A DNA stretch of 64,000 nucleotides from Burkholderia sp. BCC0506 (GCF_902833145.1 NZ_CADFEN010000001.1:63994-127993), one strand, 5' to 3'; positions 46,605 through 56,097 are shown, numbered from the stretch's first letter. Notes: generated by a model from the letters alone, not told the origin. Program-made: numbers and translations.

Positions 46605-47522
46605 ATGGAACTCAACGACCTGCGGATCTTCGTCGCGACCGTCGACGCGGGCAGCTTCACGGCGGCGGCCGATCAGCTGATGCTGTCCAAGCAGTTCGTC
46701 AGCCGGCGCACGATGGCGCTGGAGGCGTCGCTCGGCGTGCGGCTTCTCCATCGCAATACGCGCAATCTCGCGGTCACCGAATCGGGGCAGGAGTTCTATG
46801 CGCGCGCGCAGCGGATCCTCGCCGAGGTGGCCGACGCCGAGCAGGCGATGTCGGTACGCAGCACCGAGCTGCATGGTTCGCTGAAGATCAGCGCGCCGCT
46901 GTCGTTCGGGATCACGCACGTGTCGCCGTTGATCGCCGAATTCCTGTCCGCGCACCCGGCCGTGCGGCTGAACCTCGACCTGACCGACCGGCGCGTCGAC
47001 CTGATCGGCGAGGGCTTCGACCTCGTGCTGCGGATCGGCTCGCTCGAGGATTCGACGCTGATCGCGCGTCCGCTCGGCGCATGGCGGATGATCGCGTGCG
47101 CGAGCCCCGCCTACCTGAAGCGGCAGGGCACACCGCAGACGCCGGCCGATCTCGCCGGCCATACGTGCTTGCTGTACGGGCGCGAGCGGCGGGTCGGCTG
47201 GGAATTCCGCGTCGACGGCGCGGCGCGGACGTTCGACGTGCAGGGGCCGCTCGTCGCGAACAACGGCGAAGTGGTGCGCGACGCCGCGATCGCCGGGCTC
47301 GGCATCGCGCTGCTGCCGCACTTCATCGTCGGCGCGGCGCTCGACCGTGGCGCGCTCGTGCCGGTGCTGGACGCGTACGTGCCGCCGCCGATCACGCTCA
47401 ATGCGGTGTTTCCGCAGCACCGGGAAGGGTTCGTCACGCTGCGCACGTTCATCGGGTTTCTCGCGGAACGGCTCGGGGAGCCGACGCCGACGGGCGCGAG
47501 CGGGGCGGGCCGGGTACGGTAG
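46605..47522 (+). CDS. LysR-family regulator, divergent from pirin
   Basis: 305 residues, helix-turn-helix in MELNDLRIFVATVDAGSFTA and a CrgA/YafC-type ligand domain (SFGITHVSPLIAEFL). ATG at 46605 has GGAG nine bases upstream; a GTG at 46596 in the same frame would place the start inside that site. Likely controls pirin and wrbA. Confidence 0.92.
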   Translation: MELNDLRIFVATVDAGSFTAAADQLMLSKQFVSRRTMALEASLGVRLLHRNTRNLAVTESGQEFYARAQRILAEVADAEQAMSVRSTELHGSLKISAPLSFGITHVSPLIAEFLSAHPAVRLNLDLTDRRVDLIGEGFDLVLRIGSLEDSTLIARPLGAWRMIACASPAYLKRQGTPQTPADLAGHTCLLYGRERRVGWEFRVDGAARTFDVQGPLVANNGEVVRDAAIAGLGIALLPHFIVGAALDRGALVPVLDAYVPPPITLNAVFPQHREGFVTLRTFIGFLAERLGEPTPTGASGAGRVR

Positions 47523-47551
47523 CCGGCCGCCGTGCGGTGAATGACGCGATT

Positions 47552-47576
47552 AATCTCCGCATGATTTGCGGAGATT
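47552..47576. promoter_or_regulatory. Dyad 1 upstream of the Fic gene
   Basis: AATCTCCGCA (47552-47561) and TGCGGAGATT (47567-47576) are perfect arms around TGATT. It is 37-61 bases before the fic start, likely over the promoter. Confidence 0.7.
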
Positions 47577-47603
47577 GTTGAGTCGTGCGGCGAATGGGTA
47601 GAT

Positions 47604-47628
47604 AATCTCCGCATGATGAGCGGAGATT
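47604..47628. promoter_or_regulatory. Dyad 2 spanning the Fic start codon
   Basis: AATCTCCGC (47604-47612) and GCGGAGATT (47620-47628) flank ATGATGA; the ATG at 47613 is in the spacer. The arms are identical to those of dyad 1, 52 bases away. It may also block the ribosome site in mRNA by forming a stem. Confidence 0.7.
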
Positions 47629-48743
47629 ACACCTTTATCTGGGAATCGGCCGACTGGCCGGCATGGCGCTTCGACCTGCCGGCCCTCGCCGCGCCGCTTG
47701 CCGACGTCAGCCGTGCGCAAGGCATGCTGGTCGGCCGACTGGCGGATGTCGGCCTGACGTTGCGCGACGAGGCGAGCCTGGGCGCGCTGACGGAGGACGT
47801 CGTCAAGACCAGCGCGATCGAGGGCGAGAACCTGAACGTCGCATCGGTCCGGTCGTCGATTGCGCGCCGGCTCGGTGTCGACATCGGCGCGCTGGCGCCG
47901 GTCGATCGCCACGTCGAAGGCGTCGTCGACATGGTGCTCGACGCGACGACCCATTCGGCGGCGCCCGTCACCGAGGCGCGGCTGTTCGGGTGGCACGCGG
48001 CGCTGTTTCCGACCGGCTATTCGGGGCTGTCGCGAATCACCGTCGGCGGCTGGCGCTCGGATGCGAGCGGGCCGATGCAGGTGGTCTCCGGGCCGATCGG
48101 CCGGCAGCGCGTGCATTTCGAGGCGCCGCCGGCTGCCCGCCTGGCTCGCGAGATCGAGCGCTTTCTCGCGTGGCTCAACGCGCCGCCGGCCGAGCCCTTG
48201 CTGATTCGCGCCGGGCTCGCCCATCTGTGGTTCGTCACGCTGCACCCGTTCGACGACGGCAACGGTCGTATCGCGCGCGCGCTCGGGGATCTGGTTCTGG
48301 CGCGCGCGGACCGGAGCCCGCAGCGTTTCTACAGCCTGTCGGCGCAGATCCAGCGCGAGCGCAACGCGTATTACGACGTGCTGGAGCGCACCCAGCGCGG
48401 TTCGCTCGACGTCACCGAGTGGCTCGCGTGGTTTCTGAACACGCTGGGCCGGGCCATCGATCATGCGCACACGACGCTCGATGCGGTGCTGATCAAGGCG
48501 CGCTTCTGGCAGCGATGCGCGGGCGCCGCGATGAACGAACGCCAGGTCAAGATCATGAATCGCCTGCTCGACGGCTTCGAAGGGAAGCTGACGACGACCA
48601 AGTGGGCCGCCCTCGCGAAGTGCTCGCAAGACACCGCGCTGCGCGACATCACGGAGCTCGTCGCGCAAGGCATGCTGCGGCGTTCGTCGTCCGGCGGCCG
48701 GAGCACGAGCTACGAACTGGTGCCGTTCGATGTGATGCAATAA
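47613..48743 (+). CDS. Fic-domain protein with N-terminal inhibitory motif and C-terminal winged helix
   Basis: 376 residues. The Fic core has HPFDDGNGRIAR with catalytic His211. TSAIEG at residues 66-71 fits the inhibitory motif [S/T]xxxE[G/N], here N-terminal to the core (class II), so the enzyme is expected to be self-inhibited with respect to AMP transfer. The C-terminal 60 residues form a winged helix (TTKWAALAKCSQDTALRDI). Such proteins modify targets with AMP and often bind their own promoter. The repeated dyads around the start make autoregulation likely. No separate antitoxin gene is near, as expected for this class. Confidence 0.92.
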   Translation: MMSGDYTFIWESADWPAWRFDLPALAAPLADVSRAQGMLVGRLADVGLTLRDEASLGALTEDVVKTSAIEGENLNVASVRSSIARRLGVDIGALAPVDRHVEGVVDMVLDATTHSAAPVTEARLFGWHAALFPTGYSGLSRITVGGWRSDASGPMQVVSGPIGRQRVHFEAPPAARLAREIERFLAWLNAPPAEPLLIRAGLAHLWFVTLHPFDDGNGRIARALGDLVLARADRSPQRFYSLSAQIQRERNAYYDVLERTQRGSLDVTEWLAWFLNTLGRAIDHAHTTLDAVLIKARFWQRCAGAAMNERQVKIMNRLLDGFEGKLTTTKWAALAKCSQDTALRDITELVAQGMLRRSSSGGRSTSYELVPFDVMQ

Positions 48744-48758
48744 GCCGGCGCGGCTCCG

Positions 48759-49829
48759 CTATTTCCTGCGCGCCGCACGCGCCTGCGTCCGCGCCGGCGG
48801 CGCGGCGGATGCGCGTATGCGCAACTCGGGCTGGACAGCATGGCCGGGCCCCGTGGCGCCGTTCTCGAGCGCGTCGAGCAAGGCATGCGCGGCCTGGCGC
48901 CCGATCGCGTCGGTGTCGACCCACATCGTCGTCAGCGGCGGCTGGATCTCGCGCGCGAGCGCGATGTCGTCGAACCCGGTGATCGACAACTGCGCAGGGA
49001 CGTCGATGCCGAGCGTCTGTGCTTCGAGCAACGCGCCGAGCGCGAGCGCGTCGTTGCCGCAGATCACGGCGGTCGGACGCGTCGCCGCGTCGCTGTCGGC
49101 GATCGCGCGCAAGCTCGCGCGCCCGAACGCGATCGTGGCCGCGCCTTCGTGCTGATGCACGGGGCGCACCGCGAGCCCGTGCGCGGCAAGCGTGTCGTGG
49201 ATGCCGCGCAGGCGGGCCTGGACGCGGTCGTTGTCCGTCGACGGCTGCATGATGATCGCGAAATCGCGATGGCCGAGGTCGAGCAGGTGCGCGGTGAGCC
49301 GTGCGAACGCCGCGCGGTTGTCGAAGCCGATGCAGCAGTGCGGGCTGTCGTCGCGATACGCATACGTGACGACGTACGGCACGCGATGCATCGCAAGGAG
49401 TTCGAACAGTTCGGGCGGGTACGCCTCGCCGACCAGCGATACGGCTTCCACGCCGCGCGACAGCATCGCGCGCACCTGCGCGAGCGCCTGCGCGGGATCG
49501 TAGTTCGAGCAGCCGAGGAACAGCGTGATGCCGTGCTCGGCCATGACCGTCTGCATGCCGGCGACCTGCGACGCGAACACCTGGTCGTCGAGGGTCGGGA
49601 TGATCGCGCCCGTGATGTGGGTGCGCGTGGACGCGAGCGCGCGGCCGGCCGCATTCGGGATCCAGTTCAGCGCGAGCGCCGCGTCGCGTACGCGCTGCTG
49701 CACGTCGGCCGACACCTTGCCGGGATCGTTGTACACGCGCGAAACGGTCGCGGTCGACACGCCGGCCAGTTTCGCGACGTCGCCGAGTACGGAGCGGCCG
49801 CTGCCGCGGCGGGCCCGGGGCGTGCTCAT
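48759..49829 (-). CDS. LacI-family repressor of the adjacent kinase operon
   Basis: 356 residues: helix-turn-helix LGDVAKLAGVSTATVSRVYN with the hinge-helix region NAAGRALA, then a sugar-binding-protein-like domain (about 75-335; IIPTLDDQVFASQVAG). Divergent from the PfkB kinase; LacI-type operator in between. Effector is probably the substrate of the pathway, not identified. Confidence 0.92.
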   Translation of the reverse strand: MSTPRARRGSGRSVLGDVAKLAGVSTATVSRVYNDPGKVSADVQQRVRDAALALNWIPNAAGRALASTRTHITGAIIPTLDDQVFASQVAGMQTVMAEHGITLFLGCSNYDPAQALAQVRAMLSRGVEAVSLVGEAYPPELFELLAMHRVPYVVTYAYRDDSPHCCIGFDNRAAFARLTAHLLDLGHRDFAIIMQPSTDNDRVQARLRGIHDTLAAHGLAVRPVHQHEGAATIAFGRASLRAIADSDAATRPTAVICGNDALALGALLEAQTLGIDVPAQLSITGFDDIALAREIQPPLTTMWVDTDAIGRQAAHALLDALENGATGPGHAVQPELRIRASAAPPARTQARAARRK

Positions 49830-49947
49830 CGGCCGTCTCCCGGCAGGGTAGACCTGCCGGCGCCGTACGTTGCCACTCGCGTCATTGGCGTCATTGTTTA
49901 CCCTCGATTCATGGTCGTCCCGCTTGCATCCGCATTCGGTCCTGTGA

Positions 49948-49962
49948 GAATGTAAGCGCTAT
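49948..49962. promoter_or_regulatory. LacI-type half operator near the repressor gene
   Basis: AATGTAAGCGCTATC matches the left arm and centre of the better site at 50058-50075. It lies about 120 bases before the repressor start, so autoregulation or looping between the two sites is possible. Confidence 0.45.
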
Positions 49963-50057
49963 CTTGCTGCGACTTCGTATTATGTCAGACATGGATTCCA
50001 TCTGTATCGTGAAATTTTCAGAGGCAGCGGCCGTCCCGGCCATTTCGTCGGCCTCAA

Positions 50058-50075
50058 ATGTAAGCGTTTACATTC
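50058..50075. promoter_or_regulatory. LacI-type operator before the PfkB kinase gene
   Basis: AATGTAAGCGTTTACATT is a near-perfect palindrome (one mismatch at the centre) with the GTAAGCG/GTTTAC form common to LacI-family operators. It ends five bases before the kinase start, so binding would block transcription. Confidence 0.75.
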
Positions 50076-50079
50076 GAGC

Positions 50080-51006
50080 ATGAGCGACACCACGTCACCG
50101 CGTATCGCCGTCGTCGGCAGCGTCAACATCGATCTCGTCACGCGCGCGCCGCGCCTGCCGGTACCGGGCGAGACGCTGCTCGGCACGACGTTCGAGACCG
50201 TTCACGGCGGCAAGGGCGCGAACCAGGCGGTGGCGGCCGCGCGCCTCGGCGCGTCGGTCGCGATGATCGGCTGTGTCGGCGACGACGCGTTCGGCGCGCG
50301 CCTGCACGGCGCGCTCGCGGCGGAGCGCATCGACGTGACGCACCTGCACCGGATCGCCGGCATCGCGACCGGCGTGGCGACGATCACGGTCGACGACGGC
50401 GGCGCGAACAGCATCGTCGTCGTGCCCGGCGCGAATGCCTGCGTCGATGCCGACCGGATCGACGCCGCGCGCGACGCGATCGCCGGGGCCGCGCTGCTCG
50501 TGTGCCAGCTCGAAGTGCCGGTCGCCAGCGTGGCGCGCGCGATTGCCTGCGCAAGCGCGCACCACACGCCGGTGCTGCTCAATCCGGCGCCCGCGCAGCC
50601 GCTCTTCGATGCGTTGCTCGCGCGGGTCGACTATCTCGTCGTCAACGAAACCGAGGCCGAGTCGCTGACCGGCATCGCCGTCGGCGACGACGCGTCCGCC
50701 GAGCGCGCCGCCGATGCGCTGTGCGCGAAGGGCGTCGGCAACGCGCTGATCACGCTCGGCGCGCGCGGCGTCTGCTGGCGCGGCGGCGCCGGGAGCGGCC
50801 GCCATCGCGCGATGGCGGTCGCGGCCGTCGATACGACCGCGGCCGGCGACACGTTCGTCGGCGGGTTCGCGGCCGCGCGGGCCGGCGGCGCGTCGATGGA
50901 CGACGCGATCGGCTTCGGCCAGCGTGCGGCCGCGATCAGCGTCACGCGCCACGGCGCGCAGACGTCGATCCCGACGCGCGACGAAGTCAACCGTATGGAT
51001 ACCTGA
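50080..51006 (+). CDS. PfkB-family carbohydrate kinase (ribokinase-like)
   Basis: 308 residues. Both PfkB signatures are visible: GGKGANQAVAAARLG near residue 45 and DTTAAGDTFVGGF near 250 with the catalytic Asp. It begins RIAVVGSVNIDLVTRAPRLP, as ribokinases do. In this operon with an MFS carrier and a DapA-family aldolase a different sugar or sugar-acid substrate is possible, so I give no symbol. First gene after the LacI operator. Confidence 0.88.
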   Translation: MSDTTSPRIAVVGSVNIDLVTRAPRLPVPGETLLGTTFETVHGGKGANQAVAAARLGASVAMIGCVGDDAFGARLHGALAAERIDVTHLHRIAGIATGVATITVDDGGANSIVVVPGANACVDADRIDAARDAIAGAALLVCQLEVPVASVARAIACASAHHTPVLLNPAPAQPLFDALLARVDYLVVNETEAESLTGIAVGDDASAERAADALCAKGVGNALITLGARGVCWRGGAGSGRHRAMAVAAVDTTAAGDTFVGGFAAARAGGASMDDAIGFGQRAAAISVTRHGAQTSIPTRDEVNRMDT

Positions 51007-51066
51007 ATTCCGCATGCGACGGAACGGCCGAACCCGGCCCCTACCAGTGACATGGAGACAATCGAC

Positions 51067-52386
51067 ATGAACGACCACCCACCTGTTCCGCACGCGCCGC
51101 CCCGGATTCGGCGCGGTCAACGCATCGCGCTCGCGCTGTTGATGGCGAGCGGGATCGTCAACTATCTCGATCGCGGCACGCTGGCCGTCGCGAGTTCGGC
51201 GATCCGCGGCGATCTCGGCCTGTCGCTCTCGCAGATGGGGCTGCTGCTGTCGGCCTTCTCATGGAGCTATGCGCTGTGCCAGTTCCCGGTCGGCGGGCTG
51301 GTCGACCGCATCGGCCCGCGCCGGCTGCTCGGCATCGGCTTGATCGTCTGGTCGTTCGCGCAGGCGGCGGGCGGCATCGTGTCCACCTTCGGCTGGTTCA
51401 TCGTCGCGCGCATCGTGCTCGGCATCGGCGAGGCGCCGCAATTTCCGTCAGCCGCGCGCGTGGTGAGCAACTGGTTTCCGCTGCGTGCGCGCGGCACGCC
51501 GACCGGCATTTTCAATGCCGCGTCGCCGCTCGGCACCGCGCTTGCGCCGCTGCTGCTGTCGGTGCTGGTTGCTGCGTTCCACTGGCGTTGGGCGTTCATC
51601 GTGACCGGGGCGCTCGGCCTCGTCGTCGCCGTCGTGTGGTTCGCGCTGTATCGCGATCCGGTGCGCGCGCAACTGTCCGCCGCCGAACGCGCTTATCTCG
51701 ATGCCGATGCGCAAAGCGTCGCCGCCGCACCGAAGCTGACCTTCGCCGAATGGCGCAGCCTGTTCTCGCACGGCACGACCTGGGGGATGCTGATCGGTTT
51801 CTTCGGATCCGTGTACCTGAACTGGGTCTACCTGACCTGGCTGCCGGGCTACCTGACGATGGAGCGGCACATGAGCCTGATCCGTACCGGGTTTGCCGCA
51901 TCGGTGCCGTTTCTGTGCGGATTCGTCGGGTCGCTGGTCGCCGGCTGGCTGTCGGATCTCGTCACGCGCCGCAGCCGGTCGCCGGTCGTGAGCCGGCGCA
52001 ATGCGGTGGTGGCCGCGATGCTCGGGATGGTCGCGTTCACGATTCCGGCCGCGCTCGTGCAAAGCAATACGGTTGCGCTTGCCTGCATCTCGGTCGTGAT
52101 CTTTCTCGCCAACGCGGCGTCCGCGTGCTCGTGGGCGCTCGCGACGGCGGCCGCGCCGCCGAGCCGCATCGCGTCGCTCGGCGCGATCCAGAATTTCGGC
52201 GGCTTCATCGGCGGCGCGCTGGCCCCGATCCTGACCGGCATCATTGCGCAGCAGTGGTCGTTCGTGCCCGCGCTGCTCACCGCGGCGGCGATTGCGTTCA
52301 CCGGTGCGATGGCCTATCTGCTGCTCGTGCGCAAGCCGATTCCCGAGCAGGCCGCGAACGCCGCGCCAGGACCGTTGCCGGCGTAA
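51067..52386 (+). CDS. MFS transporter, anion:cation symporter (ACS) family
   Basis: 439 residues, twelve membrane helices; NYLDRGTLAVASSAIRGDLGL in helix 1 and GEAPQFPSAARVVSNWFP are hallmarks of the ACS group, which carries sugar acids such as hexuronates, galactarate and phthalate. ATG at 51067 is chosen since GGAG lies nine bases upstream; an ATG at 51052 includes that site. Likely imports the substrate of the operon. Confidence 0.9.
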   Translation: MNDHPPVPHAPPRIRRGQRIALALLMASGIVNYLDRGTLAVASSAIRGDLGLSLSQMGLLLSAFSWSYALCQFPVGGLVDRIGPRRLLGIGLIVWSFAQAAGGIVSTFGWFIVARIVLGIGEAPQFPSAARVVSNWFPLRARGTPTGIFNAASPLGTALAPLLLSVLVAAFHWRWAFIVTGALGLVVAVVWFALYRDPVRAQLSAAERAYLDADAQSVAAAPKLTFAEWRSLFSHGTTWGMLIGFFGSVYLNWVYLTWLPGYLTMERHMSLIRTGFAASVPFLCGFVGSLVAGWLSDLVTRRSRSPVVSRRNAVVAAMLGMVAFTIPAALVQSNTVALACISVVIFLANAASACSWALATAAAPPSRIASLGAIQNFGGFIGGALAPILTGIIAQQWSFVPALLTAAAIAFTGAMAYLLLVRKPIPEQAANAAPGPLPA

Positions 52387-52429
52387 TCGTGCCGCCTGCA
52401 TTCGCATTCACTGAAGGAAGGAGAAACCG

Positions 52430-53377
52430 ATGCAACACCCGCAGCAATCGAACGTGATCATCGAAGGGATCGTACCCGTGATGCTGACGCCGTTCGACGA
52501 TGCCGGCGCGATCGACTACGCCGGGCTCGAGCGGCTCATCGAATGGTATCTGGCGCACGGCTCGGATGCGCTGTTCGCGGTCGCGCAATCGAGCGAGATG
52601 CAGTTCCTGAGCCTGGCCGAACGCGCGGCGCTCGCGCGCTTCGTGGTCGAGCGGGTGGCCGGGCGCGTGCCGGTCGTCGCGTCCGGGCACATCAGCGACG
52701 ATCTCGACGCGCAAGTCGCCGAACTGTGCGCGGCCGCCGAATCGGGCGCGCAGGGCGTCGTGCTCGTGACCAACCGGCTCGATCCGCAACGCAAGGGCAG
52801 TGCCGCGTTGCTCGACCATCTCCGCCGGCTGCTCGCGCGATTGCCGTCGGATCTGCCGCTCGGCCTGTACGAATGTCCGGCGCCTTACCGGCGGCTGCTG
52901 TCGGATGACGAACTGCGCGCGTGCATCGACACGGGCCGGTTCGTGATGCTCAAGGACGTGAGCTGCGATCTCGCGACGGTGAAGCGGCGCGTCGCGCTCG
53001 CCGCCGGGTCGCCGCTGAAGATCCTGAACGCGAACGCCGCGATCGCATGGGACGCGATGAAGGCCGGGTCCGCCGGTTTCAACGGCGTGTTCACCAATTT
53101 CCATCCCGATCTCTACCGGTGGCTGCGTACGCAAGGCGACACGAATCCGGCGCTGGCCGACGAACTGTCGACGTTCCTGGTCGTCTCGGCGGTATCGGAG
53201 GCGCTCGGTTACCCGGCGCTCGCGAAGCTCTATCACCAGCGGATCGGCACGTTCGGGTCGATCAAATGCCGTGCGATCGATTACGACGTGCGCGAACGGT
53301 TCTGGGCGCTCGATGCGGTGCTCGACAAGATCGTGGCCGGCACCGAACATTTCCGGCGACGGATCGCCGCGTCATGA
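52430..53377 (+). CDS. DapA/NanA-family aldolase or dehydratase
   Basis: 315 residues, TIM-barrel class I aldolase family. The Schiff-base lysine is Lys175 in FVMLKDVSCD and the partner tyrosine is Tyr147 in GLYECPAPY. True DapA has a GLPEPT-like motif, so this member rather acts on a sugar acid (2-keto-3-deoxy type) or a related compound. Last gene of the LacI-controlled operon. AAGGAGAAA precedes the ATG. Confidence 0.87.
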   Translation: MQHPQQSNVIIEGIVPVMLTPFDDAGAIDYAGLERLIEWYLAHGSDALFAVAQSSEMQFLSLAERAALARFVVERVAGRVPVVASGHISDDLDAQVAELCAAAESGAQGVVLVTNRLDPQRKGSAALLDHLRRLLARLPSDLPLGLYECPAPYRRLLSDDELRACIDTGRFVMLKDVSCDLATVKRRVALAAGSPLKILNANAAIAWDAMKAGSAGFNGVFTNFHPDLYRWLRTQGDTNPALADELSTFLVVSAVSEALGYPALAKLYHQRIGTFGSIKCRAIDYDVRERFWALDAVLDKIVAGTEHFRRRIAAS

Positions 53378-53383
53378 CATAGG

Positions 53384-53410
53384 ACGCGCCGCGCCATTGG
53401 CACGGCGCGT
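53384..53410 (+). terminator. Hairpin after the aldolase gene
   Basis: ACGCGCCGCGC (53384-53394) pairs with GCACGGCGCGT (53400-53410) with one mismatch. No T-run follows. It sits seven bases after the stop codon. Confidence 0.6.
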
Positions 53411-53804
53411 GATCGTCTCGCGTGCCGTGCAGGTGGCCGGCACGCCCGCTGCGTGCAAGAACGACTTGCTTTGCGCGATGCGCCGCAATCGCGGCGCCAT
53501 CATCGGGATTCCGATCCTGTCGACGGCGGTAACGCCTGCCGCCTTACCATCCGACCGTCATTCGGCGGTCATTCCCGATATCACGAACGCGAACCGCGGC
53601 GATCCGCGAGCGCGGTGTCGATGCACGCGTGGCCAACCTGCCACGCGTCGTATCGACCGTGTCTGACGGACTGTCGACATGTCTGGCTCAGAGACGACAA
53701 AAGCGCACAAATCTGCGCAATCCCGCGCCCGTCCGTTGTAACGGTTCGTAATACCATGCCGCGGAGTGATTTTTGCCGATGAACCGCTGAAGCCGCATCC
53801 GCCC
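53411..53804. other. Intergenic region before an unknown gene
   Basis: About 390 bases. Short frames are present but with no protein-like features. A more AT-balanced part at 53690-53780 likely carries the promoter of the next gene. Confidence 0.4.
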
Positions 53805-54452
53805 ATGCAACACATGACGACGACAAGCCAGCCGCCGATCCTGGCGGCGCCGGTTGATCCGATGCTGCACGCCGTGATCGACGAGGTCGTCCACCGGAGC
53901 GTGTCGGAGGCGACGACGCGCAGCGGCTACATGCGCTGCGCCGACTATGCGATCGTCGGCGCGCGGGTGCTGACGCTGCTGACTGGCAAACCCTATCGGC
54001 CGTTCGCGGGCGGCGAAGTCATGGATTTCGGCGACGGCATCCTGTACGCGCTATGTACGACGCGCGAGCGGCGCCGCACCGCGCGGCATCTGTCGCAGCT
54101 CGCGCGGTATCACTGCTGGATCGAAGCGCGGCACGACGACGTGGGCGGGCACATGCGCAAGGAGATCGTCGACTTCACGCTGCGGCATGACCAGACCGTC
54201 GCGAACCAGCTGGGCATGCCGTTCGCGCGTGCTTACCGGGCCTATTTCTGGGGTTGGGAGGACGAGCATGCGGTACCGGCCGAATTGCACGATCATCCGG
54301 TGTTCGCGAAGCAGGGGCCCGTATGGCGCTGGGCCGAGCGTGAATGCACGTCGCTGCTGCGTGCGTACGAGCACGAACGGCCCGGCTATTTCGGGCGTCG
54401 GGTGTCGCGTGCGATCGATTTGTTCGCCGACCGCGTCGAAGGTCTCGGCTGA
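53805..54452 (+). CDS. Conserved hypothetical protein
   Basis: 215 residues, soluble, rich in Arg, His and Trp. Recognisable stretches are RSGYMRCADYAIVGARVLTL, GGEVMDFGDGILYAL and ARAYRAYFWGWEDEHAV; I do not know the family. The start is uncertain: ATG at 53805 or 53814, or GTG at 53766, none with a strong ribosome site. No neighbour suggests a function. Confidence 0.65.
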   Translation: MQHMTTTSQPPILAAPVDPMLHAVIDEVVHRSVSEATTRSGYMRCADYAIVGARVLTLLTGKPYRPFAGGEVMDFGDGILYALCTTRERRRTARHLSQLARYHCWIEARHDDVGGHMRKEIVDFTLRHDQTVANQLGMPFARAYRAYFWGWEDEHAVPAELHDHPVFAKQGPVWRWAERECTSLLRAYEHERPGYFGRRVSRAIDLFADRVEGLG

Positions 54453-54582
54453 CGCCTCCCTGCTGCAACGACAACCGCGAGCCGTGTGCGGGCGACGATG
54501 AGGCGAACCCGGCGGGCGCTGGCGCATCGCCGGGCAGGAACGACGCTGTCTTCCGGCCGCGCGCACTGCGCGACCCGGCCAT

Positions 54583-56097
54583 TCACTTGCTGGACAGCGT
54601 GCCGTTGCTGTTCGCACCGCCGAACAGTCGCGTGAGGTACTGCGTGTTGGTGTTCATCCGGGCCATCAGCGTGTTGAGCGCGGTGAACTGCGCCTGATAC
54701 TGCCTCGTCAGTTGCGCGGCATAGTCGGACAGATCCGACTGCTGCTGCGCGACGCGTTTCAGATCGGCGGTCAGTGCGGTCGTGCGTACGTCGATCATCC
54801 CGTTCTTCTTCGTGAACAGCGCGATCTGGTCGGCCAGGCGCGTGCCGATCCCGTTCTCCGGATTGAACAGGCGCGCGACCCCCGACGGATTGGCGGACAG
54901 CGCGCTGTCGAGCTTCGCGCTGTCCACGTTCAGCGTGCCGTCCTTCTCGAGCTTGATGCCGATCGACAGCAGGTTCACGTGTGCGTTTCCGTTCTCGGCG
55001 ACGGCGCCGCCGTCGACGCCGCGCGCGACGATCGACGCCAGCGAGTTGCGGATCGTGTTCAGCGTCGAATCGCCGATCAGCGCGCCTTGCGAGCTCGCGC
55101 CTGCCGTGTAGCTCGACAGCGCGCCCATCGTCTTGACGACCGTGTTGTACAGGCTCGCGAAATTCGCGATCGTGGCGGCTTGCGACTTCGTGTCGGGACT
55201 GACCGTCAACGTCTGCGTATCGGTCGCGCCGACCGCGGCCGCCGACAGGTTCAGCGTGATGCCGGTCAGCACGCCGGATACCGCGTTGCTCGCGCTGGTC
55301 GATGCGATCCCGTTGAGCGTGAATTTCGCATCCTGCGCGACGGCGCTTTGCCGCCAGGCCGCCGCGCCGTTCGCCGAATCGATCTTCGATGCGCCGCCGG
55401 ACGGGTCGGCCGTCGACGTGACGCCGAGGTTCGACAGGCCGTTGTCGTTGGACACGTTGCCGACCGCGACGCTGATCGCGTTCGCCGCGCCCGTCTTCGA
55501 CGATGCGAGCACGAGGTGGGCGCCGTCCGTGCCGTTGATGACCGTCGCGCTGATCCCCGGATTGCCCGCCGCGCCGTTGATCGCCGCCGCGATACCCGCC
55601 AGCGTGTTGTTCGTGCCGCCGACTTCGACCTTGAACGGCTGGCTGCCGAGCGACAGCGTGAGCGTGCCGGTGCCGAGCGCGTTGCGGCCGTTGAAGCCGG
55701 CGGACGACAACGCCTGCGCGGTCGCGATCTGCGTGACGCCGACCGTGTAGGTGCCGGCGACCGCCCCCGCGCCGGCCGTCGCGGTCAGGCCCTTGCCGCT
55801 CGCGACGGCGTTGAACGTCGACTGCAGTGCGCCGTTCTTCAGCGACGTCAGGCCCGCCTCCAGCGCACCGAGCGCCGACGACAGCGCGCTGAATGCGGAA
55901 ATCCGCGTGTTGCCGGTCGTTTGCGAAGCGGCAAGCGTTGCGGCCCGGCCGGCCGTTTTCGCGTTCACGAGCGTCTTGACGAGCGAGCCGACGTCCATCG
56001 CCGGATTGCCGGTCGAACCGTTGATGATCGATTGCGCGGCCTGCTGCATCAGGCTGTTCGCGTTCGCGCCGCTGTTGACGGGCGTGTTCGTTGGCAT
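54583..56097 (-). CDS. fliD: Flagellar hook-associated protein 2 (FliD-like cap), isolated copy
   Basis: 504 residues. The FliD N-terminal domain spans about 28-130 (MDVGSLVKTLVNAKTAGRAATL...TRISAFSALSSAL), and the C-terminal domain about 250-490 ends in a coiled coil (LSDYAAQLTRQYQAQFTALNTLMARM). It caps the filament and guides flagellin assembly. No other flagellar gene is near; in Burkholderia the main fliD lies with fliC, so this may be an extra copy. ATG at 56097 begins MPTNTPVNSG. Confidence 0.9.
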   Translation of the reverse strand: MPTNTPVNSGANANSLMQQAAQSIINGSTGNPAMDVGSLVKTLVNAKTAGRAATLAASQTTGNTRISAFSALSSALGALEAGLTSLKNGALQSTFNAVASGKGLTATAGAGAVAGTYTVGVTQIATAQALSSAGFNGRNALGTGTLTLSLGSQPFKVEVGGTNNTLAGIAAAINGAAGNPGISATVINGTDGAHLVLASSKTGAANAISVAVGNVSNDNGLSNLGVTSTADPSGGASKIDSANGAAAWRQSAVAQDAKFTLNGIASTSASNAVSGVLTGITLNLSAAAVGATDTQTLTVSPDTKSQAATIANFASLYNTVVKTMGALSSYTAGASSQGALIGDSTLNTIRNSLASIVARGVDGGAVAENGNAHVNLLSIGIKLEKDGTLNVDSAKLDSALSANPSGVARLFNPENGIGTRLADQIALFTKKNGMIDVRTTALTADLKRVAQQQSDLSDYAAQLTRQYQAQFTALNTLMARMNTNTQYLTRLFGGANSNGTLSSK

